Source: an uncultured Megasphaera sp. (GTDB lineage Bacteria > Bacillota > Negativicutes > Veillonellales > Megasphaeraceae). Taken from it: a DNA stretch of 20,606 nucleotides. Shown one piece after another: positions 7,722 to 15,173 of this stretch (position 1 is the first letter of the stretch; each line of letters begins with the position of its first letter). The position numbers and the translations under genes are program-made. The DNA is taken from positions 1 through 20,606 of the forward strand of contig USGG01000031.1 in NCBI GenBank assembly GCA_900554215.1, read 5' to 3'. The notes under the pieces were generated by a model that did no database searches, was not told where the DNA came from, and saw only the letters and a program-made list of their open reading frames with translations.

Positions 7722-8654
7722 TTACAGCTCGATAAATCCCGGCGTCGAGAGATAGCGGTCGCCATTGTCCGGCAGGACGGCTACGATTGTCTTGCCGGCG
7801 TTTTCCTTGCGCTTGGCTATTTCCACGGCTGCGTGGAGAGCTGCACCGCCGGAAATGCCGATTAGGAGACCTTCGGCTTTGGTAAAGGCCTGTGCCGCTT
7901 TATAGGCTTCGTCTGTCGTGACGGGATATACTTCATCGTAAATCGTCTTGTCGAGGGTTTCCGGGATGAAGTTTGCGCCGATGCCCTGCAATTTATGCGG
8001 TCCGGCGTGCCCTTTGGACAAGAGAGGCGAATCGGCCGGTTCGACGGCGATGACCTGAACGGAGGGCTTTTGTTCTTTGAGGTATTGTCCCGTTCCGCTT
8101 AAAGTGCCGCCGGTGCCGACTCCGGCAACGAGGATATCGACGGCGCCGTCTGTATCGCCGTAAATTTCCGGACCCGTTGTGGCCTTGTGGACGGCTGGAT
8201 TGGCCGGGTTGGTAAACTGTCCGGGAATGAAGCCGTTCAGCTCTTTGGCTAATTCTTCGGCTTTATCGACGGCTCCCTGCATGCCTTTAGCGCCTTCGGT
8301 AAGGACGATGTCCGCGCCGTAGGCGGCAATGAGCTTGCGCCGTTCTACGGACATCGTTTCCGGCATAGTAAAGATTGCCTTATATCCTTTGGCTGCGGCG
8401 ACGGCGGCCAGGCCGATGCCCGTATTGCCGCTTGTCGGCTCGATGATGACGGTTTCGGGCTTGAGCAGACCCTTGGCTTCGGCATCTTCAATCATTGCCT
8501 TGGCAATGCGGTCCTTAGCCGATCCGCCAGGGTTAAAGGCTTCCAATTTAACGAGCAGACGGGCGCCGATGTCCTGACGGGCATTGAAGCGGGCCGGTTC
8601 CAGCAGCGGCGTGCGGCCGATTAAATCAAGGATGGATGTGTATATCTTTTTCAT
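7722..8654 (-). CDS. cysK: Cysteine synthase (O-acetylserine sulfhydrylase)
   Basis: The enzyme makes L-cysteine from O-acetylserine and sulfide using pyridoxal phosphate, the step after CysE. It is 310 residues, the standard length. NPGGSAKDR at 41-49 contains the PLP-lysine (Lys47), PTSGNTG at 73-79 is the substrate loop, and GVGTGGTLSGTGQYL binds the cofactor phosphate. ATG 8654 is chosen over GTG 8663 because AAAGGAG lies eight bases upstream of the ATG but touches the GTG. It follows cysE on the same strand after a 139-bp gap with its own -10 box, so the two genes can be controlled separately. PLP synthases of this fold vary in sulfur donor; the context favours CysK. Confidence 0.95.
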   Translation of the reverse strand: MKKIYTSILDLIGRTPLLEPARFNARQDIGARLLVKLEAFNPGGSAKDRIAKAMIEDAEAKGLLKPETVIIEPTSGNTGIGLAAVAAAKGYKAIFTMPETMSVERRKLIAAYGADIVLTEGAKGMQGAVDKAEELAKELNGFIPGQFTNPANPAVHKATTGPEIYGDTDGAVDILVAGVGTGGTLSGTGQYLKEQKPSVQVIAVEPADSPLLSKGHAGPHKLQGIGANFIPETLDKTIYDEVYPVTTDEAYKAAQAFTKAEGLLIGISGGAALHAAVEIAKRKENAGKTIVAVLPDNGDRYLSTPGFIEL

Positions 8655-8669
8655 GAAAATCACTCCTTT

Positions 8670-8683
8670 TACTATATATAGTA
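8670..8683. repeat. Perfect palindrome just upstream of the cysK ribosome binding site
   Basis: TACTATATATAGTA is a perfect 14-bp palindrome in the presumed cysK leader, immediately before the AAAGGAG site. A bound regulator could block transcription there, but AT-rich palindromes also arise by chance. Confidence 0.4.
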
Positions 8684-8718
8684 TGATGTAAAATTAAAAC
8701 AGTAAAAATATACCATAA

Positions 8719-8745
8719 ATTATACTTAAAAAGTAAACTTTTACT
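8719..8745 (-). promoter_or_regulatory. cysK promoter with an inverted repeat at the -35 position
   Basis: A consensus TATAAT on the minus strand (8719-8724) has no good -35 at 17 bases. The expected -35 position is instead covered by the inverted repeat AGTAAA-CT-TTTACT (8732-8745). A weak -35 under a palindrome suggests dependence on a DNA-binding regulator, perhaps one sensing cysteine or sulfur status (inference). The start site would be near 8712. Confidence 0.5.
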
Positions 8746-8793
8746 ATACAAGAACAGCGGGCTCCCTTTTGTTTCCAGGGGGAGGAGAACTGA

Positions 8794-9474
8794 TTATCGG
8801 CTGAGACTGCGCAGATGGGGTTCAGCGTTGTCCATTGCGTTTATCCGTGATTGAAGCACGGATACCTGGCGCTGCAGGGCTGCAATCTGGTCTTCAATAG
8901 GATCGGGCAGCCGGTTGTGATCTAAATCAATGTCTTGTTCTGAATGGCTTATTTTTTTGCCCTGCTGAAGGACGACGCGGCCAGGAATTCCGACGACTGT
9001 CGAATAGGGCGGTACTTCTTTTAAGACGACGGAGCCGGCGCCGATTTTTGATCCTTCTCCGACGGTAAAGGAACCAAGCACCTTTGCACCGCAGGCGACG
9101 ACGACGTAGTCGCCGATGGTCGGGTGGCGTTTGCCTTTTTCCTTGCCTGTGCCGCCAAGGGTTACGCCCTGATAAAGGGAGACGTTGTTGCCGATAATCG
9201 TAGTCTCACCGATGACGATGCCCATACCATGGTCGATGAACAGCCCTTCGCCAATTTGTGCGCCTGGGTGGATTTCAATTCCTGTGAAAAAGCGGGCGAT
9301 AGTCGAAATGATGCGAGCCGTGACAAACCATTTGTGTTGGTAGAAGAAATGGGCCAAGCGGTAAGCCCAGATTGCGTGTAGTCCCGAATAGCACAGCAGG
9401 ACCTCCAGCGTATTTTTTACGGCCGGGTCGCGTTCCTTAATGACGTGGATATCCTTGCGCAGGGTATTAAACAT
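8794..9474 (-). CDS. cysE: Serine O-acetyltransferase
   Basis: The enzyme acetylates L-serine with acetyl-CoA to O-acetylserine, the committed step of cysteine synthesis. It has 226 residues: an N-terminal helical region, then a left-handed beta-helix of hexapeptide repeats from about residue 65 (IEIHPGAQIGEGLFIDHGMGIVIGE) to about 160 with GGTGKEKGKRHP and GIPGR. The last ~40 residues look like a coiled coil (IEDQIAALQRQVSVLQSRI). The C-terminus is not the isoleucine tail used by enterobacterial CysE to dock into CysK, so the classical bienzyme complex may not form. The start follows AAGGAGG. Expression is governed by the T-box upstream. Confidence 0.96.
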   Translation of the reverse strand: MFNTLRKDIHVIKERDPAVKNTLEVLLCYSGLHAIWAYRLAHFFYQHKWFVTARIISTIARFFTGIEIHPGAQIGEGLFIDHGMGIVIGETTIIGNNVSLYQGVTLGGTGKEKGKRHPTIGDYVVVACGAKVLGSFTVGEGSKIGAGSVVLKEVPPYSTVVGIPGRVVLQQGKKISHSEQDIDLDHNRLPDPIEDQIAALQRQVSVLQSRINAMDNAEPHLRSLSR

Positions 9475-9516
9475 GAATTGTACCTCCTTGTGTCATGATA
9501 CCGAAATTTGAAATAC

Positions 9517-9769
9517 AAAAAAACCGCAGTCCCTAAACAGAGACGGCGGCCCGCGGTTCCACTCTGATTTGCAGGTATCCTGATGATATACTACTGCACC
9601 TCAAGGCCTGTAACGGCGGCAAACCGTGACAACCTACTGATATATTCAGCTGCCCTGCTACCAAAGGCATTCCATCGTACCAGGCGGCGGCGGGAGCTCT
9701 CAGCCGGTGACTCCCGTTCTCTGTATAGCTTTCGTACGTGTACTTGTTTTGGTCATTGCATTTTTCGTT
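9517..9769 (-). ncRNA. T-box leader, cysteine-type, controlling cysE
   Basis: Read on the minus strand, AGAGTGGAACCGCGGG (9550-9565) is the conserved T-box that pairs with the tRNA acceptor end. It is followed by a terminator hairpin (9524-9549) and seven T (9517-9523). The 5' part shows Stem I landmarks: AAGTA, then CAGAGAACGGG and GGCTGAGAGCTCCCG. On the 3' side of Stem I, GGAATGCC presents UGC (9667-9669) as the specifier, a cysteine codon. Uncharged tRNA-Cys would stabilise the antiterminator and turn cysE on. Stem boundaries were judged by eye. Confidence 0.93.
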
Positions 9770-9775
9770 GGGAAC

Positions 9776-9804
9776 ATAATACCGTGAGTTTACTTGTTTG
9801 TCAA
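9776..9804 (-). promoter_or_regulatory. Promoter of the T-box/cysE transcript
   Basis: On the minus strand TTGACA (9799-9804) and TATTAT (9776-9781) are separated by 17 bases. The start site would be near 9769, just ahead of Stem I. Confidence 0.88.
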
Positions 9805-10354
9805 GGGAATTTTTGCAAGGTTATAAAAAATTTACAAATAATTCTCCTGCCGGCGGAGACGGCAGACGCTGCAGGTGTGTAAATTTGAAACGAATTATTG
9901 TAATCCTCGGATGTACAGCTGAAGTAAACGTACTGCAGCGGAATGAAAACATAACGCCGTGTCATAAAATGATTGCCTGATACAGATTGATTAAATAAAT
10001 ATTCATAAATAACAAGTTTTTAAATAAATAAAAATAAAAATCAATACTATAAAATGGAAACAGAAACGGAAGGGGGAAGCCATAGGATATGAAACGATGC
10101 GTCTGCTTTTTACGGTTGTTCAATAATTTTTAATCATAGTAAATAGTTAAAAAAGTCATGATTAAAAAACATATCGATATGCCGCAGAGCTGATAAAACC
10201 GTGAAAAATAGCGAATATTTAAAACTCAAAGTATTTGATTCAGTAATCCTTGCTTGTCAAGAGTAATGCTATGTCATACATGTAACAATTACCAAAATGC
10301 ATGGAAGTATGGTCAACGTTTCACAAAATATATTGCGACTTTGCCTTGGACTCA
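9805..10354. other. 550-bp AT-rich intergenic region upstream of the lut operon
   Basis: No convincing gene is present. Visible elements are a small GC-rich hairpin (CTGCCG 9847-9852 with CGGCAG 9860-9865), a 14-codon ORF at 10089-10133, an 11-bp inverted repeat (10127-10137 with 10158-10168) and a perfect 12-bp palindrome CATATCGATATG (10170-10181). The region is unusually long for this compact window and probably carries regulatory sites for the operon that follows. Confidence 0.5.
10127..10168. repeat. 11-bp perfect inverted repeat in the lut upstream region
   Basis: TTTTTAATCAT and ATGATTAAAAA are separated by 20 bases. The arm-to-arm distance of about three helical turns suits a two-dimer regulator site, but the AT-rich composition lowers its weight. 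It lies about 220 bases before the proposed -10 of the lut operon. Confidence 0.4.
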
Positions 10355-10382
10355 TTGCATAAATTGTATAAAATGCTATACT
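10355..10382 (+). promoter_or_regulatory. Probable promoter of the lut-men-fix operon
   Basis: TTGCAT (10355-10360) and an extended -10, TGCTATACT (TATACT at 10377-10382), are spaced by 16 bases. The leader to the start at 10453 would be about 65 bases. Other AT-rich -10-like boxes nearby (TATAAA at 10367) cannot be excluded. Confidence 0.6.
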
Positions 10383-10452
10383 TATATTAATACTTTAATA
10401 GTATGCCATGCATTCATTTTAAATTTTATATTTGACGTAAAGAGGTGTGAAC

Positions 10453-10998
10453 ATGGAAAAAGCAGAATTGTACGAAACGTTCCAAAAAGGATTAACCAGC
10501 GTTGCTGGGGAATGCTATTTGGCTAAAAAAGCCGACGTAGCAGCAACTCTTGTCAAGATTTTCCAAGAAAAGGATGTAAAGGATGTAGCCATTGTCGAAA
10601 CGCCGCTTCTTAAAGAAGCCGGTGCGGCTGATGCCTTGAAAGCAGCGGGCATTAAGACCGACACGGATCACTTCCGCAAAAATGCTCCCTATGACAAGGG
10701 CGGCGTAACGGAAGCCGACTACGGCGTCGCCAACTTGGGCTCCCTCGTCCAAATGAAGGATGATATTGACGACCGTATCGTAGAAATCGTAGCGGACGTA
10801 TATGTCGGCATTATTAAATTGTCGAAGATCGTCGACGATTTCGATTCCATGATCGACATTATGGCCGAAACGAAGCCATTCCCGAAATTTGCCGGCATCA
10901 TTACGGGCCCGAGCCGTACGGCCGACATCGAATGCGTCAGCACGGTCGGCGTTCACGGACCGCGCCAGTATGCCGTCATTGTTGTGGAAGATGAGTAA
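10453..10998 (+). CDS. lutC: LUD-domain protein, LutC/YkgG-like subunit of a lactate oxidation complex
   Basis: The 181-residue product is a single LUD (DUF162) domain like LutC/LldG, the small subunit needed with LutA and LutB for L-lactate oxidation to pyruvate. The family landmarks GVTEADYGVANLGSLV (84-99) and TGPSRTADIE ... GVHGP (151-170) are present; the usual ADTGTL is altered to ANLGSL. No signal peptide or membrane segment is seen. ATG 10453 is preferred over GTG 10447 because AAAGAGG lies seven bases upstream. It is the first gene of the operon, 15 bases before the fused LutB-LutA gene. The substrate is inferred from family and context; other 2-hydroxy acids are possible. Confidence 0.85.
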   Translation: MEKAELYETFQKGLTSVAGECYLAKKADVAATLVKIFQEKDVKDVAIVETPLLKEAGAADALKAAGIKTDTDHFRKNAPYDKGGVTEADYGVANLGSLVQMKDDIDDRIVEIVADVYVGIIKLSKIVDDFDSMIDIMAETKPFPKFAGIITGPSRTADIECVSTVGVHGPRQYAVIVVEDE

Positions 10999-11013
10999 AG
11001 GAGGGAATGACAC

Positions 11014-13182
11014 ATGTCAACTGAAATGGATTTGTTGAAACAAGAAATCGAGCGCGCAATGGACAACGCGCCTTTGCAGAAAGCGCTGAAAAACTTTACG
11101 ACTGCGTATCCCGGCAATCGCGAACGCGTTTATAAAGGATACGACTTTGAAGCACTGCGGGAAAAGGTACATGAAGTAAAATCCTATGCCCGCGATCACA
11201 TTGATGAGCTGCTCGACGAATTCGAAAAGAACGCTACTGCCAATGGCGCTGTCGTATTCCGCGCCCATTCGCCGCAGGAAGCTTTTGACTATGCCCTGAA
11301 GGTAGCGAAAGAACAGAACGTCAAACTCGTCGTCAAATCGAAATCCATGGCATCGGAAGAAATCCACTTTAACCCGGGCTTTGAAGCTGCCGGCATTCAC
11401 GCGCAGGAAACGGACTTGGGCGAATTCATCAACGCCATTGCCGGCGATACGCCGTCTCATATGGTAATGCCTGCAATTCACTATTCTAAGGAAGACGTAG
11501 CCGATTTGTTTACGTCTTACACGAAGGAAAAAGAAGTTCCCGATATTTCCAAGGAAGTTAAAACGGCTCGCCGCGTCATGCGCGAAAAATTCCTGACTGC
11601 GGAAATGGGTGTATCCGGCGCTAATGCTGCCGTTGCCGAAACGGGCACGGTCATCACCATGAGCAACGAAGGCAATGGCCGTATGGTAGGTACCCTGCCG
11701 GCCAGCCACATGTACATTTTCGGCATTGAAAAATTCGTAGCTAAGATGAGCGATATTCGCTATATCTTCAAAGTTCTTCCTCGTAACGGCACGGCTCAGA
11801 ACCTGACGACATACCTGTCCTTCTATACCGGCGCGACAGATGTCGTAACCGATCCGGAAAATGATACGAAGCAGAAGAAGAGCTTCCACATCATCATCCT
11901 CGATACGCCGGAACGCCGCAAGATCATGGCCGACCCCGATTATCAGGATATCTTCTGCTGTATCCGCTGCGCAGCCTGCCTCAACGTATGTCCGGCCTTC
12001 CGCCTCGTAGGCGGCCACGTATACGGCGGCAATATTTACACCGGCGGCATCGGTACGCTGCTTACGGCCTTCCTCAACAGCCGTGAACGCGGTAAAGAAA
12101 TTCAGAATATCTGTCTCCAGTGCGGCACGTGCAACACGGTCTGCGGCGGCAAGCTCGACATTGCCGGCATGATCCTGAAGCTGCGCACGAAGTACGCTCA
12201 GGAAGACGGCCTCAACCCGATTCATAAATTCTGTCTTGACACGGTTGCCGACCGCCATCTGTTCCATTCCATGCTGCGCATCGCTTCCGTTGCTCAGGGC
12301 GCGATTACCAAAGGCCAGCCGATGATCCGTCATATGCCGATGTTCCTGTCCGGCCTGACGTCGGGCCGCAGCCTGCCGAGCATCGCTCCGCAGCCGTTCC
12401 GCGACGTACTGCCGTCGATCAAACAGGACGTTCCCAATCCGAAGGGCAAGATCGCGATCTTCACGGGCTGTCTCCTCGATTTCGTATACGTCGACATCGC
12501 GACAGCTGTCGTCAAAGCCCTCAACATGGCCGGCTATGTCGTAGAAATGCCTCTCGGCCAGTCCTGCTGCGGGGCTCCGGCAACGTACATGGGCGACGCA
12601 GACAACGCTAAGAAGGCGGCTGAGCTCAACATCGAAGCGATGGAAGCAGAAAAATACGACTACATCGTATCGGCCTGCCCGACCTGCACGCACGCCCTGC
12701 GCGATTACAAAGAAATGTTCAAGGATGATCCGGAAATGTACAAGAAGGCTTCCGAACTGAGCGACAAGTCCTACGACTTCTCCAAGCTGCTCCACATGCT
12801 CGGCGGTCTCCCGAACAACGGCGACGGCGTTCCCATGAAGGTTACGTATCACGATTCGTGCCACATGAAACGCTACATGGGCGTATATAAAGAACAGCGC
12901 GAACTCCTGGAAGGCACGAAGGGCGTAGAAATTGTGGAAATGAACAACTGCGATAAATGCTGCGGCTTCGGCGGCTCCTACTCGATTAAATTCCCCGAAA
13001 TGTCCGCTCCGATGCTCGAAGAAAAGATCGACAACATCGTGGCTACCGGCGCCGACACCGTGGCTGTCGACTGCCCGGGCTGCCTGCTCCAGATCAAAGG
13101 CGGTCTCGACGCGCGCGGCCTGAACAACATCCAGGTAAAACATACGGCCCAGATTCTCGTAGAAAAGAGAGAAAAACAATAA
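11014..13182 (+). CDS. Fused LutB-LutA iron-sulfur lactate dehydrogenase subunit
   Basis: This 722-residue protein joins two proteins that are separate in Bacillus. Residues ~70-300 form a LUD domain with GANAAVAETGTVI (202-214). Two [4Fe-4S] motifs follow: cysteines 316, 319, 322, 326 and 367, 370, 373, 377. From ~475 on, two CCG domains match LutA/LldE: Cys518-519 with CPTC 555-558, and HDSC 613-616 with CCGFGG 649-654 and CPGC 687-690, the type that binds unusual Fe-S clusters. With LutC it should oxidise lactate to pyruvate in the cytoplasm. Desulfovibrio also has fused forms. The ribosome binding site AAAGGAGGG is very strong and codon use is heavily biased, suggesting high expression. 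Confidence 0.9.
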   Translation: MSTEMDLLKQEIERAMDNAPLQKALKNFTTAYPGNRERVYKGYDFEALREKVHEVKSYARDHIDELLDEFEKNATANGAVVFRAHSPQEAFDYALKVAKEQNVKLVVKSKSMASEEIHFNPGFEAAGIHAQETDLGEFINAIAGDTPSHMVMPAIHYSKEDVADLFTSYTKEKEVPDISKEVKTARRVMREKFLTAEMGVSGANAAVAETGTVITMSNEGNGRMVGTLPASHMYIFGIEKFVAKMSDIRYIFKVLPRNGTAQNLTTYLSFYTGATDVVTDPENDTKQKKSFHIIILDTPERRKIMADPDYQDIFCCIRCAACLNVCPAFRLVGGHVYGGNIYTGGIGTLLTAFLNSRERGKEIQNICLQCGTCNTVCGGKLDIAGMILKLRTKYAQEDGLNPIHKFCLDTVADRHLFHSMLRIASVAQGAITKGQPMIRHMPMFLSGLTSGRSLPSIAPQPFRDVLPSIKQDVPNPKGKIAIFTGCLLDFVYVDIATAVVKALNMAGYVVEMPLGQSCCGAPATYMGDADNAKKAAELNIEAMEAEKYDYIVSACPTCTHALRDYKEMFKDDPEMYKKASELSDKSYDFSKLLHMLGGLPNNGDGVPMKVTYHDSCHMKRYMGVYKEQRELLEGTKGVEIVEMNNCDKCCGFGGSYSIKFPEMSAPMLEEKIDNIVATGADTVAVDCPGCLLQIKGGLDARGLNNIQVKHTAQILVEKREKQ

Positions 13183-13206
13183 CTCCTAACACGGCCGGAA
13201 AGGTGT

Positions 13207-14244
13207 ATGGGAACGGCGATGATAAAACAGACATTATTAGAAAACAGCGTTCGGAAATTTATGCCGAAGTATTTTGCCAACGTCAGTGATGAGCAAATAG
13301 AGCAGATAAAGAACTATATACAGGCCTTTACGGCCCATACCTTTGCCGGAACGCCGACCGGCGCGGTACTTACCGACGCGACGGCGTCAGAAGGAAAGAT
13401 GATACGGCCCCGCCTGTTGATGATGGCCTCGGAATACGGACCCAAACGCGGCGACGCGCAGGAAAGGCTGTATAAGCTGGCGGCTATCGTCGAAATGACG
13501 CATTTGGCTTCGCTGATTCACGATGATGTCGTAGACGACGCTCCCTTCCGACGGGGCAAGCCGTCCATCCAGAGCCGGTACGGAAAAAACGCCGCCGTCT
13601 ATGCCGGAGATTTCCTCATGAGCCGCATCAGCTATCACCTCATGAAGGAAGGCTTGAACAGGGCCGGCATGGTCCTGTCGAAGACGGTAGAGGAAATGTG
13701 CAGCGGCGAAATCGGACAGGCTATGTGCCGGTACAAGGATACGGTAACGATTGACGAGTACCTGCGCAACATCCACGGCAAGACCGTAGCCCTGTTCATG
13801 GCCTGCTGCCGCATCGGCGCGATGGAAAGCGGCTGCAGTGAACAGCACGCCGGCATATTGGAATCCTTTGGCGAATGCCTGGGGTATATGTTTCAGCTGC
13901 GGGACGATCTGTTGGACTTTACGGACGACAAGGCCCTGAACGGCAAGACCGTCCATCAGGATTTCCGTGAAGGCATCTACACGCTGCCCGTCCTCATCGC
14001 CCTGGAACGGCCCGGCGGCAGGGCCGCGCTGGCCCCGTACATGGAGCGCAGCGCAGCCGGTACGCTGACGGCCGCAGATATTCGGGCGATGGAACGCCTC
14101 GTAGCGGAATTCGGCGGCATGGAAGAAGCGTGGAGGTATATCCGCCGTTACCAGCGCCGGGCAGAAGAACTGCTGGCGTTTCTGCCGCCGTGCGACGCGG
14201 CGCCTCTCCTGCGCAAGCTCGTCAGCAAGCTGGGGGCGGTGTAA
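13207..14244 (+). CDS. All-trans polyprenyl diphosphate synthase
   Basis: The product elongates allylic diphosphates with isopentenyl diphosphate to a long prenyl chain, here presumably the menaquinone side chain. In 345 residues the two aspartate-rich motifs are clear: DDVVD at 106-110 and DDLLD at 233-237. The residue five before the first motif is alanine (Ala101), not an aromatic, which in this family fits a long-chain product rather than farnesyl diphosphate. The start is ambiguous: ATG 13207 is close behind GGAAAGG, and ATG 13219 is in the same frame four codons on. It lies 24 bases after the lutBA-type gene and overlaps the prenyltransferase start by one base. Confidence 0.92.
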   Translation: MGTAMIKQTLLENSVRKFMPKYFANVSDEQIEQIKNYIQAFTAHTFAGTPTGAVLTDATASEGKMIRPRLLMMASEYGPKRGDAQERLYKLAAIVEMTHLASLIHDDVVDDAPFRRGKPSIQSRYGKNAAVYAGDFLMSRISYHLMKEGLNRAGMVLSKTVEEMCSGEIGQAMCRYKDTVTIDEYLRNIHGKTVALFMACCRIGAMESGCSEQHAGILESFGECLGYMFQLRDDLLDFTDDKALNGKTVHQDFREGIYTLPVLIALERPGGRAALAPYMERSAAGTLTAADIRAMERLVAEFGGMEEAWRYIRRYQRRAEELLAFLPPCDAAPLLRKLVSKLGAV

Positions 14245-15173
14245 TGGCGGGACGACAGGCAATGACTGTGACGGCCGCCGTCCGTCTGGCCAATCCCCAT
14301 TCGTGGATAGCGGCGGTCTATCCGGCTGTATTCGGCGAGCTGTACTGCCTGCTGGCCGGCTACGACATATCGTGGCTCCAGGCTGTTCTCCTGCTGGGGG
14401 CGTGCATCCTCATGCAGTCATCGGTCAATACGCTGAACGATTATTTCGATTTCGTAAAGGGAACGGACACGACGGACGACTTCGTCGAAGTCCACGACGC
14501 CGTACTGGTATACGAAGACATCGCGCCGAAGCAGGCTCTGTATTTAGGCTTCGCGTATCTGGCTGCTGCGGCCCTGCTGGCTCTGCCGGTCATCGTCGGC
14601 GCAGGCCCTGCGCCCTGGTGCATCGGCCTCGTCGGCGGCCTCGTCGTCCTGGCCTATTCAGGCGGCAAGACGCCCTTGTCTTACCTGCCCGTAGGCGAGC
14701 TCGTCTCCGGCGGCGTCATGGGAGGCCTCATTCCCTTGGGAGTGGCGGCAGCCGTACACGGTATCGTCGATGGACTGGCTCTGATATTGGCGATCCCCTT
14801 CATCATCGGGATCGGATTGGTCATGATGACCAATAATATCAGCGACATCGAAAAAGACCGGCAGGCCCGGCGCAAAACCCTTCCCGTCGTAGTGGGAAGG
14901 CCAACGGCCGTAAGGCTGTACCGGGCGGCCGTCGTCTGCTGGATGGCAAGCCTCATCGTTATCCCTTTATGGTACGGCGGCTTCTCGGGCCTCATCGTAC
15001 CGGCTCTTGCGGTCTTGACGGGCCGGAAGGTCTTCGTCTTCTTGCTGACATCGCCGATGATTCCGCAGGAGCGGGTGCGGCAGATGAAGAGCATCGCCAT
15101 GGCCAACGTGCTGGGAAACGGCGCGTATTTGATCGGCGCGGCCCTGGCCGTGCTGGCAGGGAGGACGGTCTGA
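14244..15173 (+). CDS. menA: UbiA-family prenyltransferase, MenA-like (DHNA polyprenyltransferase)
   Basis: This 309-residue membrane protein is predicted to attach the polyprenyl chain to 1,4-dihydroxy-2-naphthoate, giving demethylmenaquinone. It shows the two UbiA aspartate motifs: NDYFDFVKGTD at 65-75 and SDIEKDRQ near 200, plus about eight hydrophobic helices. The start overlaps the previous stop (TAATG) with GGGGG upstream, and its own stop overlaps the next ATG (TGATG). The neighbours on both sides, a long-chain prenyl synthase and a MenG/UbiE methyltransferase, support a menaquinone role over heme or ubiquinone roles. No menB, C, D, E or F gene is in the window. Confidence 0.87.
   Translation: MAGRQAMTVTAAVRLANPHSWIAAVYPAVFGELYCLLAGYDISWLQAVLLLGACILMQSSVNTLNDYFDFVKGTDTTDDFVEVHDAVLVYEDIAPKQALYLGFAYLAAAALLALPVIVGAGPAPWCIGLVGGLVVLAYSGGKTPLSYLPVGELVSGGVMGGLIPLGVAAAVHGIVDGLALILAIPFIIGIGLVMMTNNISDIEKDRQARRKTLPVVVGRPTAVRLYRAAVVCWMASLIVIPLWYGGFSGLIVPALAVLTGRKVFVFLLTSPMIPQERVRQMKSIAMANVLGNGAYLIGAALAVLAGRTV

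Noticed and set aside
10089..10133. A 14-codon ORF (MKRCVCFLRLFNNF) as a leader peptide for the lut operon
   Set aside because: Ribosome site spacing is poor, no attenuator follows, and it lies about 320 bases before lutC and upstream of the likely promoter.
10326..10346. A further copy of the glp operator near the lut promoter, inverted
   Set aside because: Only a loose GCAAT...TATTTT resemblance on the minus strand; half-site spacing does not match the two exact copies.
11017..13179. A 720-codon open frame antisense to the LutB-LutA fusion
   Set aside because: It mirrors the gene almost end to end and exists because the strongly biased sense codons leave no stops in that antisense frame. 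It shows no motifs and the sense strand has clear Fe-S motifs.
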